A stretch of 64,000 nt of DNA, taken from contig NZ_CP092427.2 of assembly GCF_022374875.2 (NCBI RefSeq), positions 2,294,001 through 2,358,000 of the forward strand, read 5' to 3'. Every line of letters begins with the position of its first letter. Position 1 is the stretch's first letter. The position numbers were made by a program, and so were the translations under genes. Positions 1 through 9,039 of the stretch are shown piece by piece. This stretch comes from Mycolicibacterium rufum (GTDB taxonomy: Bacteria > Actinomycetota > Actinomycetes > Mycobacteriales > Mycobacteriaceae). The notes beneath the pieces were generated by a model. The model saw only the letters and a program-made list of their open reading frames with translations, was not told the origin of the DNA and ran no database searches.

Positions 1-343
1 AGCGAACCCGCCGGAGCCGTTCTCCGATGGGCGATTCCGGGCCGGTGTCGACGAACGTGATGGTCCAGTCGCTGATGTCGGTCTGCAGCAGCTCCACCTT
101 GCCGCCGCGGATGACGAAGTCGTTGGACGCCGACTCGCGGTAGGACAGGAAGTAGTCCTTGATGTGCTCGGCACCGTAACCCAGGCACAGCACGAACTCG
201 GTGTGCCCGAAGTGGGCGTAGTACCGCATGACGTGCCAAATCAGCGGACGCGGACCGATCATCTGCATCGGCTTGGGGATCTCGTCATCGCTGCCGTTAC
301 GCATCCGCATGCCGTAACCGCCACAGAACAGAACGACCTTCAT
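1..343 (-). CDS. Glucose-1-phosphate cytidylyltransferase-like nucleotidyltransferase, partial
   Basis: The N-terminal 114 residues are visible; the rest lies beyond the left edge. The start MKVVLFCGGYGMRMR is the nucleotidyltransferase signature (GGxGxR type), followed by KPM-type substrate contacts (IPKPMQMIGPRPLIWHVM). The spacing and the later YGAEHIKDYF stretch resemble RfbF-type glucose-1-phosphate cytidylyltransferases, which make CDP-glucose for deoxysugar synthesis. Its ATG overlaps the stop of the upstream C-methyltransferase gene as ATGA, so it is the last visible gene of the leftward operon. A nucleotidyltransferase beside a sugar C-methyltransferase suggests supply of a branched deoxysugar (inference). 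The nucleotide and sugar specificity cannot be fixed from this fragment. Confidence 0.75.
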   Translation of the reverse strand, partial: MKVVLFCGGYGMRMRNGSDDEIPKPMQMIGPRPLIWHVMRYYAHFGHTEFVLCLGYGAEHIKDYFLSYRESASNDFVIRGGKVELLQTDISDWTITFVDTGPESPIGERLRRVR

Positions 344-1584
344 CGGGAGTTTCCTTCCGTCAGTTCGACGACGTGCAGGGTGGGCAGGGGGTACACCAAC
401 CGGGCGCCCCAGTCGACGGTGGCGCGCAGCTGGTCGGTGATCTCGGCCTCGAGGTTCCACGGCAGCACCACGATCACGTCGGGCCGGTCCTTGTCCAGCT
501 GCGCCGGGTCGTGGATGGGGATACGGGCGCCCGGGGTGAATCGCCCGTGTTTGTAGGGATTCCGGTCGACGGTGTACTCGAGCAGATCGGTGCGGATGCC
601 GCAGTAGTTGAGCAGGGTGTTGCCCTTGCCGGGCGCGCCGTAGCCGACCACCCGCTGCCCACGCGCGCGACAGTCGAGCAGGAACCGCAGCAGGTCGTGA
701 CGGATCGTCTCGGTCCGCGGCCGCAGCCCGAGATAGCCGTCGACGCGGTGCAGCCCGGCCTCCTCCTCGGCGGCCAACGCGGCGGCGACCCGCGCCGACG
801 GGGCCATCGCGAGTTCGGCGGGCCGCGCCCACAGGCGCAGCGACCCACCGTGCGTCGGCAGCATCTCGACGTCGACAACGGTCAGGCCGCCCGCGGCGAG
901 CGCCCTGATCGCCGACAGCACGGTGTAGTACTGGAAGTGCTCGTGATAGACGGTGTCGAACTGGCCGAGCGCGACCAGGTTGAGCGCGTGGTGGACCTCG
1001 ATGCTCACCCAGCCGTCAGCGGCGAGCAGGGTGCGCAAGGACCGGGTGAACCCGTTCAGGTCGGGGACGTGGGCGTAGACGTTGTTGGCGACCACCAGAT
1101 CGGCGGCGCCGTGCCGGGCCCGGACGTCGGCGGCCACCTGCTCGTCGAGGAACGCCGAGATCGTCGGCACGCCGCGGCGGCGCGCCGCCTCCCCGACGTT
1201 GACCGACGGCTCGATACCCAGGCAGCCGATGCCGGCGTCGGCCACGTGCGCCAGCAGGTATCCGTCGTTGCTCGCCACCTCGACGACGAACGAATCCTCA
1301 CGCAACGCAACGCGTTCGGTCGCCTGGGCGACGAAGCGACGCGCGTGCTCGACCCAGCTGTCGGAGAACGAGGAGAAGTAGGCGTACTCGGTGAAGGTCT
1401 CCTCGGGAGTGATCAGCGCCGGAATCTGCAGCAGCAGGCAGTCCTGGCACACCCGCAGGTGCAGCGGGTACGTCGCCTCCGCAACGTCGAGTTCGTCTGC
1501 GGTGAGGAACTTCTCGCACGGCGGGGTGGCGCCGAGGTCCAGCACGCTGTGCATCCTGGCCGATCCGCACAGTCGGCACGTCAT
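340..1584 (-). CDS. SAM-dependent sugar C-methyltransferase, zinc-binding type
   Basis: This 414-residue protein begins MTCRLCGSARMHSVLDLG, a cysteine-rich putative zinc-binding module (CxxC near residue 3, further Cys in PPCEKFL). A class I methyltransferase core follows (VVEVASNDGYLLAHV, about residues 95-110), then the C-terminal domain typical of NDP-hexose C-methyltransferases (VVGYGAPGKGNTLLNYCG, about 305-325). This three-part architecture is that of TylCIII/TcaB9-like enzymes that methylate C-3 of a 4-keto sugar nucleotide. Both ends overlap neighbours by ATGA, implying translational coupling. With the adjoining nucleotidyltransferase it points to a branched-chain deoxyhexose. The exact sugar is unknown. 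Confidence 0.85.
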   Translation of the reverse strand: MTCRLCGSARMHSVLDLGATPPCEKFLTADELDVAEATYPLHLRVCQDCLLLQIPALITPEETFTEYAYFSSFSDSWVEHARRFVAQATERVALREDSFVVEVASNDGYLLAHVADAGIGCLGIEPSVNVGEAARRRGVPTISAFLDEQVAADVRARHGAADLVVANNVYAHVPDLNGFTRSLRTLLAADGWVSIEVHHALNLVALGQFDTVYHEHFQYYTVLSAIRALAAGGLTVVDVEMLPTHGGSLRLWARPAELAMAPSARVAAALAAEEEAGLHRVDGYLGLRPRTETIRHDLLRFLLDCRARGQRVVGYGAPGKGNTLLNYCGIRTDLLEYTVDRNPYKHGRFTPGARIPIHDPAQLDKDRPDVIVVLPWNLEAEITDQLRATVDWGARLVYPLPTLHVVELTEGNSR

Positions 1585-3689
1585 GACCGGCACCCCCCGG
1601 CCTGATAGCGGTAGACGGTGGTGGTCTCGTCCTGCAGCCGCACACACCACACCGGGCTGGTCGCGAATATGTTCTCGAAACGGTCGACGGTCTCCGGCGC
1701 CGCGTAGCCGAAGTAGTCGAACGCTGCCTTGGCGTCGTCGGTGAACACGAAATACGTCTCCCCTGCTGTGGTGGCGGCCTTTTCGGTGACCTGAGCGAAC
1801 TGGCCGGCGTCGGGGAACCCGTCGAGGAACCCGGGCCACCGCTCCGTGATCGGGGTGTCGAAGGAGTCGTCGTGCGCGGCCAGGTCCACCCAGGCGGCCG
1901 TGCCCCGCGTGGGCATGCCGGCCGAGTGCAGACTCCAGATGGTGGCGGGTGGGCGCGCGCCGTCGACGACGTTGTTCAACAGCGCCAGTTCCGAGGGCCG
2001 GGCCATGTTCAGGTACCAGGTGCCGTAGTAGCCCTGCAGGCCGGCGGCCGCGATCAGCGCGAGAGCGACGGCGGCGAGGTGATGGGCGTGGCGTGCGGTG
2101 ATCGCCGCGACCAGCAGCGGCGCGATCAGCACGGCGCAGCCGGGCAGCGCGTAGAGGTAGACGCGGAACACCGCCTCGCCGCCGTAGCTGCTGAGCCCCA
2201 GCAACACGAAGGAGCTGAACGCCAGAATCACCGGGACGGCCACCGGCCGCTTGCGGCGCCACCACACCACGGCCGCAACCACCGCCGCCAGCATGATCGT
2301 CGCCGAGAGCCCGCGGCACACCACCGAGGTGATCATCTTGGCCAGCGATCCCGCGTACTCGACGTTGCCTGCGCCGTTGGCGAGGGGATTGAGGCTCGAC
2401 AGGCCGCCGTGCTCGAAGACGATGTAGCGCCGCGGGTACAGGTAACCGAACAGCACCGCGGCGTAGGGGATCACGATCCAGGACGGACGGATCTGCCGGG
2501 TGACCGCGAGCGCCACCACCACACCGAAGATCCAGAACGGTGTCAGCTGATGCGTCGGCACCAGCGCGGCGAACAGCAGAAAGGCCAGCCACGCGGCGCG
2601 CCGGTCGGCCCGCGACGCGAGCAGCGCGACGATGACGCCCAGACCGAGGACGAACGCGAACGCCTGCGGGGCGAAGTAGTCCTGGGCCACCCAATTGGCC
2701 AACTCGAACAGCATCACCGCGGTCAGCACCGCGCGCCGGTCCAGCCCGAGCATGGCCGCCAACGATCCGACCACCACGACCAGCACGACGTGCACCACCG
2801 GCGCGAACCAGTGCGCGACCGCGGTCGGATCGACCGAGGTGATGTCGCTGAACCAGGCGAACGCCGTGAAGAACGCCGGCCATTCGCGGTAGACGTCGAC
2901 CCCCGACGGCGGCAGCACCCGGTGGGTCAGCAGGTAGTCGACGATGCCCAGGTGCTTGTAGGTCCACGCGTACATCGGCAGATCGGTGATCAGCGTCGCG
3001 GTCAGGCGCAGCACCAGGATCGCCGCGCCCACCGCCGCGGCCGCGGCCACCAGCGCGCCGGCCCGCAGCGCCGCGACGAACACCACGGCGAGGACGGCGC
3101 CGACGAGGACGAGCACCGGCCCGGTGCCGGTGACCAGCAGCCCCAGCGGCGACTCGGGGGCCGCCGCCATTCCGGGCAGCGCCACCGCCCACAGGCACAG
3201 CGCCGCGACGATCCAGGCGTACGGCGCGCTGAGCCGCCAGCGCCGAGGCGCCAGCGCCGCGGGCAGCCGCAGCGGCGGACGCGGACGGCGCAGTGCGCAC
3301 AGCACCGCCGAGCCGGCCACTGCGGCGGCGAGTGTCAGCAGCAGCGGAACGGGCAGCCAGGCGCCCGCCCACGTCACCGTCACGGTGGCCCCGGCCATCA
3401 CGGCCATCCCGGTCGCCTGGACGAGGGCGACGGCCGCCGCGACGGGAAGCCGCATCCACAGCACCACGGCCAGACCGGGACCGGTGAGCACGAACACCGT
3501 CAGCAGCACCGCCCGCAGCCACGGCGTGACCGGGGCCAGCGACAGCAGGCCCAGGGCGGCCGACGCCAGCGCGACCCACTCCGGCCGCAGCCCGTCGACC
3601 GGCCGCCGGGCCGGTTCGACGCGGCGGTGGCGGCCGCCGCGCACCGGTGCCGGTGCGGGCGGGGCGGGCCGTTCGAGGAGATCAGTCAC
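1581..3689 (-). CDS. Large polytopic membrane protein, GT-C-like
   Basis: 702 residues with a GTG start and about a dozen or more hydrophobic segments spread over residues 38-530 (for example LASAALGLLSLAPV and LLLTLAAAVAGSAVLCAL), then a hydrophilic C-terminal part of about 150 residues. The long loop after the first TM block (MYAWTYKHLGIVDYLLTH) and the extracytoplasmic tail resemble GT-C fold glycosyltransferases and mycobacterial membrane proteins of glycan loci, but I do not recognise a specific family. It overlaps the flippase gene by 8 bp and the methyltransferase by ATGA. A role in transferring or assembling sugars on the outer face of the membrane is inferred from position and topology. 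Confidence 0.7.
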   Translation of the reverse strand: MTDLLERPAPPAPAPVRGGRHRRVEPARRPVDGLRPEWVALASAALGLLSLAPVTPWLRAVLLTVFVLTGPGLAVVLWMRLPVAAAVALVQATGMAVMAGATVTVTWAGAWLPVPLLLTLAAAVAGSAVLCALRRPRPPLRLPAALAPRRWRLSAPYAWIVAALCLWAVALPGMAAAPESPLGLLVTGTGPVLVLVGAVLAVVFVAALRAGALVAAAAAVGAAILVLRLTATLITDLPMYAWTYKHLGIVDYLLTHRVLPPSGVDVYREWPAFFTAFAWFSDITSVDPTAVAHWFAPVVHVVLVVVVGSLAAMLGLDRRAVLTAVMLFELANWVAQDYFAPQAFAFVLGLGVIVALLASRADRRAAWLAFLLFAALVPTHQLTPFWIFGVVVALAVTRQIRPSWIVIPYAAVLFGYLYPRRYIVFEHGGLSSLNPLANGAGNVEYAGSLAKMITSVVCRGLSATIMLAAVVAAVVWWRRKRPVAVPVILAFSSFVLLGLSSYGGEAVFRVYLYALPGCAVLIAPLLVAAITARHAHHLAAVALALIAAAGLQGYYGTWYLNMARPSELALLNNVVDGARPPATIWSLHSAGMPTRGTAAWVDLAAHDDSFDTPITERWPGFLDGFPDAGQFAQVTEKAATTAGETYFVFTDDAKAAFDYFGYAAPETVDRFENIFATSPVWCVRLQDETTTVYRYQAGGCRS

Positions 3690-5796
3690 CGGTCACCCGC
3701 ACCCAGTCGACGGTCATCGCGGCAGGAGAGGGCGTGGTGTCGTCGGCGGGACCCGGCCAGGTGCCCCCGACCGCGACGTTGAGCAGCAGGAAGAACGGCT
3801 TCTCGAAGACCCACTGCTCGTCGGCGGGCAGGTCCTCGGCGCGGAACACGGTGGTCGTCCGGTCGTCCACACCCATCGAGATCACCCCGGGATCGCGCTG
3901 CACCCAGTAGGTGTGGAAGTCGTCGACGAACGCCGGCTCGATCGGCAGGTTGCCCGAGAGCTTGTACTCCCGGCCGTCGGTGTCGGGCCCGATGGCGCCG
4001 TTGTGCAGGAAGCGGGCGTCGGAGATCGTCTCGACCACGTCGAGCTCGCCGCTGCGGGGCCAGCCGACGGCGTCGATGTCGTCGCCGAGCAGCCAGAAGG
4101 CGGGGTGCAGCCCGGCGCCGCGCGGCAACCGAAGCCGCGCCTCGGCACGACCGTGCACGAACGACAGCCGGTCCTTGGTCGTCAACCGCGCCGAGGTCCA
4201 CCGGCCACCGTCGCGGCGGGCGGTGATGACCACATGGCCGTCGCCGTCGAGCGCCACGTTGTCGGGCGCATCGGTGTAGACCTGGGATTCGTCGTTGCCC
4301 CAGCCGCCGCCGCCGAGGTCGTAGCCCCACCGCGCCGGATCAGGCCTGCTGCCGGCCGGGCCGTTGAAGTCGTCGAACATCACCACCGCGGCCGAGGCGG
4401 TGGGCCGGTCCACGGTGAACAGCAGCGTCACCGGCAGCGCGGTGGCCAGCAGCACGGACCCCACCCGCAGCCAGACGCGGCCCCCACCGGCGGCCGCGTG
4501 GCGCGGACGTCCGTCCCGGTCGGCGCGCACCCGGCGCAGCCACGCGACGGCGGGGCCGATCAGGATCGCCGCCGAGAGCGCCTCGGCGCCCAGATACGCC
4601 CAGCCGACGCCGGTGATGCCCATCGATCGGGTGGCGAACCAGGAGCCGGCGATGATCACGGCGGTCATCAGCGCCTGCACCGACAGGTAGAGCGTGAGCG
4701 TGCGTCGCACGCGGGAGAATCCCTCGTACACGGCGGCCACCCCCGACAGCGGCAGGAACGCCGCGGCCAGCCACAGCAGATCGTGCCCCTCAGCCCGGTA
4801 GTCCGGGCCCGCGAGGCTCAGCATCAGCGGACCGACCAGCAGCAGACCTGCCGACGCGGCCACCGCCACCACGGCCATCGTGCGCACCATCCGCACGGAC
4901 AGGACCGCGACCTTCTCGGGGTGGGCGGCCACTTCGGCGACGTACGGGCTGACGACGAGGTGCATCATCAGATACAGCGCACTGATCATCGCCCAGGCGA
5001 CGGCGAAGTAGGCGTTGGCGGCCTGGCCGACCTGGGTCACCACGATGAGCGGCACCACCAGCGGGCCGATCGACCACAGCGACGCGATGCCGAACGAGGA
5101 GCCGAAGTAGGACCACATCTGCCGGCGCGGAGGCAGGTCGGGCGCCTGCCGCCACCGCACATGGCTGCGGCTGCGGCGCTGCAGCACCGCGTAGGTGCAC
5201 AGCGCGGCCACCGCCGCGGTCAGGGTCCAGCTCAGCACGATCGTCACGGCGTGATCCCAGATCGCCAGCGCTGCAACGGCGGCCAGCTTCGCGACCGCGT
5301 GCACGAGGTTCTTCACCGCGGCCCACCGCGCCACGCCCAGGCCCGCGGAGGCCTTGTCGAGCAGCGCGAACACCGCGAGCACGAGCACCATCAGAGGGAA
5401 TCCGGCCATCGCCCAACCGGATTGGAACAGCGGATCGCGGGGGCCGACGGCGACCAGCACGGCGCCGGTGAGCAGACCCATCACGGCGACGAGCAGGAAC
5501 CCACGGCGTAGCAGCGCCGGGGCCCGCACCCCCGCGATCGGCAGGAACCGCTCGTAGAGCACGTCGAGGCCGAGCGTCGACATCGTCGACAGCAGCACCG
5601 CCGAGGTGATCAGCGCCGAGGCCAGACCGACCTCCGCGGCCGGGAAGAGCCGGGCGGTGACGGCCCAGAACGCCAGTCCCAGGACACCGGTCGACGCCGT
5701 CGACACGATGAGCGCGACGGTGTTGAGCCGCAGGTTGCGCTCGGCGGGCAGGTCGGCCGCGTCGTCGCGGTCCAGGACGGCGGTGTGGGCGCTCAT
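3682..5796 (-). CDS. Polysaccharide flippase fused to a GH16 glycoside hydrolase domain
   Basis: One continuous 704-residue reading frame. Residues about 15-430 are a polytopic Wzx/MATE-like exporter (NTVALIVSTASTGVLGLAFW onward). A further hydrophobic segment at about 440-460 (VGSVLLATALPVTLLFTV) leads into a GH16 laminarinase-type domain at about 468-704. The GH16 catalytic motif is intact: GELDVVE with Glu584, Asp586 and Glu589, matching ExDxxE. The added TM segment would place the hydrolase outside the membrane. The start MSAHTAVLDRD at 5796 overlaps the upstream stop as ATGA. An internal start just before the late TM segment could also give a separate secreted hydrolase. Inferred job: lipid-linked glycan export coupled to trimming of a beta-glucan-like polymer. 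Confidence 0.85.
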   Translation of the reverse strand: MSAHTAVLDRDDAADLPAERNLRLNTVALIVSTASTGVLGLAFWAVTARLFPAAEVGLASALITSAVLLSTMSTLGLDVLYERFLPIAGVRAPALLRRGFLLVAVMGLLTGAVLVAVGPRDPLFQSGWAMAGFPLMVLVLAVFALLDKASAGLGVARWAAVKNLVHAVAKLAAVAALAIWDHAVTIVLSWTLTAAVAALCTYAVLQRRSRSHVRWRQAPDLPPRRQMWSYFGSSFGIASLWSIGPLVVPLIVVTQVGQAANAYFAVAWAMISALYLMMHLVVSPYVAEVAAHPEKVAVLSVRMVRTMAVVAVAASAGLLLVGPLMLSLAGPDYRAEGHDLLWLAAAFLPLSGVAAVYEGFSRVRRTLTLYLSVQALMTAVIIAGSWFATRSMGITGVGWAYLGAEALSAAILIGPAVAWLRRVRADRDGRPRHAAAGGGRVWLRVGSVLLATALPVTLLFTVDRPTASAAVVMFDDFNGPAGSRPDPARWGYDLGGGGWGNDESQVYTDAPDNVALDGDGHVVITARRDGGRWTSARLTTKDRLSFVHGRAEARLRLPRGAGLHPAFWLLGDDIDAVGWPRSGELDVVETISDARFLHNGAIGPDTDGREYKLSGNLPIEPAFVDDFHTYWVQRDPGVISMGVDDRTTTVFRAEDLPADEQWVFEKPFFLLLNVAVGGTWPGPADDTTPSPAAMTVDWVRVTGD

Positions 5797-7085
5797 GTGG
5801 GCACCGCCAGCGGCGTCGGCACGCGGCCCTCGCGGAGCGCGGCCCGGTAGGCGCGGAAACCCGCGAGCACCGATCGCCACGCGGGGGTGGTCAGCCCCTC
5901 GGGAAGCAGCGGGGCGAGGTCATCGGCGGGGCGCGCCGTGGCGGCCGAATACGACAGGTACTTCACGAATTCGGGCGCACGCGAGAGAGCGGTCGCGAAG
6001 GCCTGCGGGCCGGTGGTGCGGTCGCAGGCGATCTTCGCGATCCAGGCGCCCAGGCCGACCCCGTAGGTGCGGCTCTGCTCGGCGAGTCCCTCACTGCTGG
6101 CCCGGTGCCGGTGCCACACCACCGACGCGGGGTCGTACACCAGCTGGCCGCCGGCGCGCAGCAGGCGGAAGAACATGTCGAGGTCCTCGCCACCGCCGGT
6201 CGGCGATCCGGCGCCGAGCGCCTCGTCGAATCCGCCGAGCCGCAGGACGGCCGCGCGGTCGACCGCGAAGTTGGCGCCGGTGCCGTAATGCCCGACCGCG
6301 AACGGGAACAGCGGGATGTCCGAGGGCGGTGCGGCCCAATCGAACACGCGGGTCCGCAGGCAGGACGACCAGCCGACCCGGGCATCGAAGTACGCCTGGG
6401 CGGGGGTGCGGAGTTCGGCGGCGGGCACCAGGCCGGACACGCAGGAGACCGCGCTCCCGCGGGCGAATCCGCGTGCGATCGCGGTCAACCAGTGCCGGTC
6501 GACCACCACGTCGTCGTCGGTGAACGCGACCACGCCGCCGGTGGCGGCCTGTAGCCCGGTGTTGCGGGCGCGCGACAGTCCGGGCCGCGGCTCGTCGATC
6601 ACCCGGACCCGGGGATCGTGCAGCGATTCGACGTAGCGGTGCGTGGCGTCGGTGGCGGCGGCGTTGTCGACGACGATGACCTCGACGTCCGGATAGGTCA
6701 CCGCCCGCACCGACGCGAGCGCCGTCTGCAGCATCGACACCCGGTCGCGGGTGCAGATCACCACGCTGATCGCCGGCGCTGTCGCCGGCGGGGCGGGGGT
6801 GGGAAGCGGCAGGTCGGCGGCCAGGGTGCGCAGCCGGGCCACGTCGATGGTGCCGTCGACGACGTCGAGTTCGACGAAGCCGAGGGGGCCGGCGTCGGCC
6901 CGCACCAGCAGGCGGGCTCGGGTGAAACCGTCGACGTGGGCCAGCCGGTAGCGGGCTGTCCGGTCCGCCGGTGCGAGGGCGTCGGTCCAGATCTCGCCGA
7001 CCCAGGTGGCGCCGTCCCACAGCGGCGGGGCCGGGGCGGGCAGCACCGGGCCGAGGGTGGTTTCGGGGAGGGTGAGGTCGGTCAT
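5793..7085 (-). CDS. Family 2 glycosyltransferase with N-terminal extension
   Basis: 430 residues. A GT-A family 2 domain starts near residue 115 (ISVVICTRDRVSMLQTALAS), has VIVVDNAAATDAT and the metal-binding FTDDDVVVDRHW, and a later GGGEDLDMFFRLLRAGG motif that corresponds to the ED acceptor-side motif. The roughly 110 residues before it (TWVGEIWTDALAPADRTARY) form a separate small module seen in some actinobacterial GT2 proteins. ATG at 7085 overlaps the upstream stop by ATGA. It is part of a set of four GT2 genes in one operon, so each probably adds one sugar of a repeating unit. Donor and linkage cannot be told from sequence. Confidence 0.85.
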   Translation of the reverse strand: MTDLTLPETTLGPVLPAPAPPLWDGATWVGEIWTDALAPADRTARYRLAHVDGFTRARLLVRADAGPLGFVELDVVDGTIDVARLRTLAADLPLPTPAPPATAPAISVVICTRDRVSMLQTALASVRAVTYPDVEVIVVDNAAATDATHRYVESLHDPRVRVIDEPRPGLSRARNTGLQAATGGVVAFTDDDVVVDRHWLTAIARGFARGSAVSCVSGLVPAAELRTPAQAYFDARVGWSSCLRTRVFDWAAPPSDIPLFPFAVGHYGTGANFAVDRAAVLRLGGFDEALGAGSPTGGGEDLDMFFRLLRAGGQLVYDPASVVWHRHRASSEGLAEQSRTYGVGLGAWIAKIACDRTTGPQAFATALSRAPEFVKYLSYSAATARPADDLAPLLPEGLTTPAWRSVLAGFRAYRAALREGRVPTPLAVPT

Positions 7086-8080
7086 GCCCAGCTGCTCCGA
7101 CGGGTCAGGGCGCCGCGCAGGTAGCCGGCGGTGGTGGCGCCGAGGCCGAGCACGATCATCGCCGCGCGGCGCCGTCCGCCGCGCTGAGGCGACACGGCTT
7201 CGCGCGCCACCGCACGCGGCAGCACCCGGGTGGCGTAGCTCTGCTCGCTGTCCAGGGAGCGCGGCGCCGCGGCGAGCCGGGTGACTACGGCTTTGGACAG
7301 ACCCTCGTGGTAGCAGCGACTCAGGAAGTAGCGCGGGGTCGCCCGATTGGCGCTGACCCAGTGCCGGACCCCGGCCGCGGGATCGAGCAGGACGCGGTCG
7401 GCGGGCCGACGGCTGCGCAGGCGCAGGAACAACTCCGTCTCCTCGCCACCGACCGGCACCGCACCCACCCGGCCGACCTCCGACCGGAAGCCACCGATCT
7501 GCCCGAACACCGAGCGTCGCAGGGACATGTTGCAGCCCAGAGGATTCCGCACCGGCGACAGACGGTCGGGTTGGCCGACATAGCTGCAGCCCACCACCCA
7601 GTCGAACTCGGCGGGCATCCACCGAGGCCGGCCCTGCGGCCAGACCGGCGCGGCATGGCCGCCCACACCGACGACACGCGGATCGTCGTAGTGACGCAGC
7701 AGCGCCGCGCTCCACCCCGGCCGCACCGCGGCGTCGTCGTCGAGGAACGCCACCACCTCACCGGCCGCGGCGTCCACACCGGTGTTGCGCGCACCCGAGA
7801 GCCCCGGTGCTCCGGCGTTGCGGCGCAGCAGGATTCGGGGCTCGTCGGCGAACCGGCGGGCGGCACGGGCGAACAGGTCGTCGTTGTGGTCGATGACGAC
7901 GACGACCTGGAGGTTCGGTGCGTCCTCGGCCAGCACGGAATTCACCGCCCGGCACAGGTCGTCCCAGCGCTCGGTGGTGTAGGAGCACACGACGACCGAC
8001 AGGCTCTCGGCGGGCCGCCGATCCGCCGGGTCCAGGTACGGCAGTACCCGGCAGTTATGAATGCTCTGGGGCACCGGCAT
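7082..8080 (-). CDS. Family 2 glycosyltransferase
   Basis: 332 residues. GT2 core from about residue 28: LSVVVCSYTTERWDDLCRAV, VVVVIDHNDDLFARA, then SGARNTGVDAAAGEVVAFLDDDAAV with the DxD-like metal site. GGEETELFLRLRSR supplies the ED motif. The C-terminus has no clear membrane span. The N-terminus (MPVPQSIHNCRVLPYLD) overlaps the upstream gene by 26 bp, and its 3' end overlaps the next gene by ATGA. It resembles rhamnosyl- or galactosyltransferases of cell-envelope loci only at the fold level. Confidence 0.85.
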   Translation of the reverse strand: MPVPQSIHNCRVLPYLDPADRRPAESLSVVVCSYTTERWDDLCRAVNSVLAEDAPNLQVVVVIDHNDDLFARAARRFADEPRILLRRNAGAPGLSGARNTGVDAAAGEVVAFLDDDAAVRPGWSAALLRHYDDPRVVGVGGHAAPVWPQGRPRWMPAEFDWVVGCSYVGQPDRLSPVRNPLGCNMSLRRSVFGQIGGFRSEVGRVGAVPVGGEETELFLRLRSRRPADRVLLDPAAGVRHWVSANRATPRYFLSRCYHEGLSKAVVTRLAAAPRSLDSEQSYATRVLPRAVAREAVSPQRGGRRRAAMIVLGLGATTAGYLRGALTRRSSWA

Positions 8081-9008
8081 CGACGTCCGGCTCCTCTCCT
8101 GCTCTGCGGGCCGCCGCGCGTCGGCGGCGGTTCCGGAGATTGCTCAATGCGTACAGACCGGTGCGGCGCAGCTGCATGTCATAGGACCGGAACCGGCCGT
8201 ACAGCACGTCGCCGGTGGTGACGTTCCAGCGCGCGTCGTCGGCCAGCCGGCCACTGAACCCGAGCTGCTGGCTCAGCTGGGAACGCGCCGAGGTCAACGC
8301 CGTGGTGGACCCGCTCGCGATGCGGAACGCCGCCAGAGTGGTGGGGAGACCGTAGAACTCGCCTCGGTCCAGCAGCCGCACCCAGAGGTCGAGCTCGCTC
8401 AGGAACGAGGTGACGTGTCGGAATCCGCCGCACCGATCGAAGTCGGCGCGCCGGAACATCGCCGCGACCGGGGGCCCGATGGGGTTGGTGCCGCTGCGGA
8501 CGATGCGCCGCACCACGTGATCGGCCGGCCGCAGCCCGACGATGCCGGGCAGTCCGCGGTCGGGACGCATCATCTCGCCGCCGTCGTCGATGAAGTCGGT
8601 GCGCGCCGAGACCAGGCTCACCGTCGGCAACGCGTCCAGGACGGCCGCCTGGACGCGCACGCAGTCGGGTGTCAGCGTGTCGTCAGCGCACACCACCTTG
8701 ACGTAGCGGCCGCGGCTGCGGCGCACCGCGATGTTGAAGTTGTCCATCATCGGGACGGTGACGGAGTTGCGCAGCACCCGGACCCGCGGGTCGTCGACAT
8801 CGGCGAGGATCCGCCCGGTGCCGTCGGAGCTGTTGTTGTCGATGACCACGACCTCGAAATCGTCGCTGTCCTGGGCCAGAACGCTGTCCAGGGTGGCACG
8901 CAGGTGGCGGCGCGCCTGGTAGGCCGGGATGCAGATGGAGACGGCCGGCTGCGCGGCGCGCTCGCGCGACGCCGGCGCCGCTGCGGGTGATGAAGTGATC
9001 GTGGCCAT
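8055..9008 (-). CDS. Family 2 glycosyltransferase
   Basis: 317 residues, ATG start. GT2 domain from about residue 22: VSICIPAYQARRHLRATLDS, VVVIDNNSSDGTG, VKVVCADDTLTPD as the metal-binding motif. The C-terminal part is Arg-rich (LYALSNLRNRRRRAAARRA), suggesting contact with the membrane surface. It runs 26 bp into the next gene of the leftward operon. The 31-bp gap to the gene upstream is the widest in the operon and holds no clear promoter. Specificity unknown. Confidence 0.85.
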   Translation of the reverse strand: MATITSSPAAAPASRERAAQPAVSICIPAYQARRHLRATLDSVLAQDSDDFEVVVIDNNSSDGTGRILADVDDPRVRVLRNSVTVPMMDNFNIAVRRSRGRYVKVVCADDTLTPDCVRVQAAVLDALPTVSLVSARTDFIDDGGEMMRPDRGLPGIVGLRPADHVVRRIVRSGTNPIGPPVAAMFRRADFDRCGGFRHVTSFLSELDLWVRLLDRGEFYGLPTTLAAFRIASGSTTALTSARSQLSQQLGFSGRLADDARWNVTTGDVLYGRFRSYDMQLRRTGLYALSNLRNRRRRAAARRAGEEPDVDAGAPEHS

Positions 9009-9039
9009 GTCGTCAACCCCCCCGGTTGGACTCGTCTGG

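Noticed and set aside
340..3579. A 1079-codon frame covering the membrane gene and the C-methyltransferase
   Set aside because: Only its last 414 codons encode a recognisable protein; the upstream part is out-of-frame shadow of the membrane gene, rich in Arg and Gly runs.
1872..3782. Long + strand frame of 636 codons
   Set aside because: It is an antisense shadow of the membrane gene; composition is His/Arg/Gln-rich with no domain.
2986..5511. Long + strand frame of 841 codons
   Set aside because: Antisense shadow of two membrane genes, typical of high-GC third-position bias; no domain or ribosome site.
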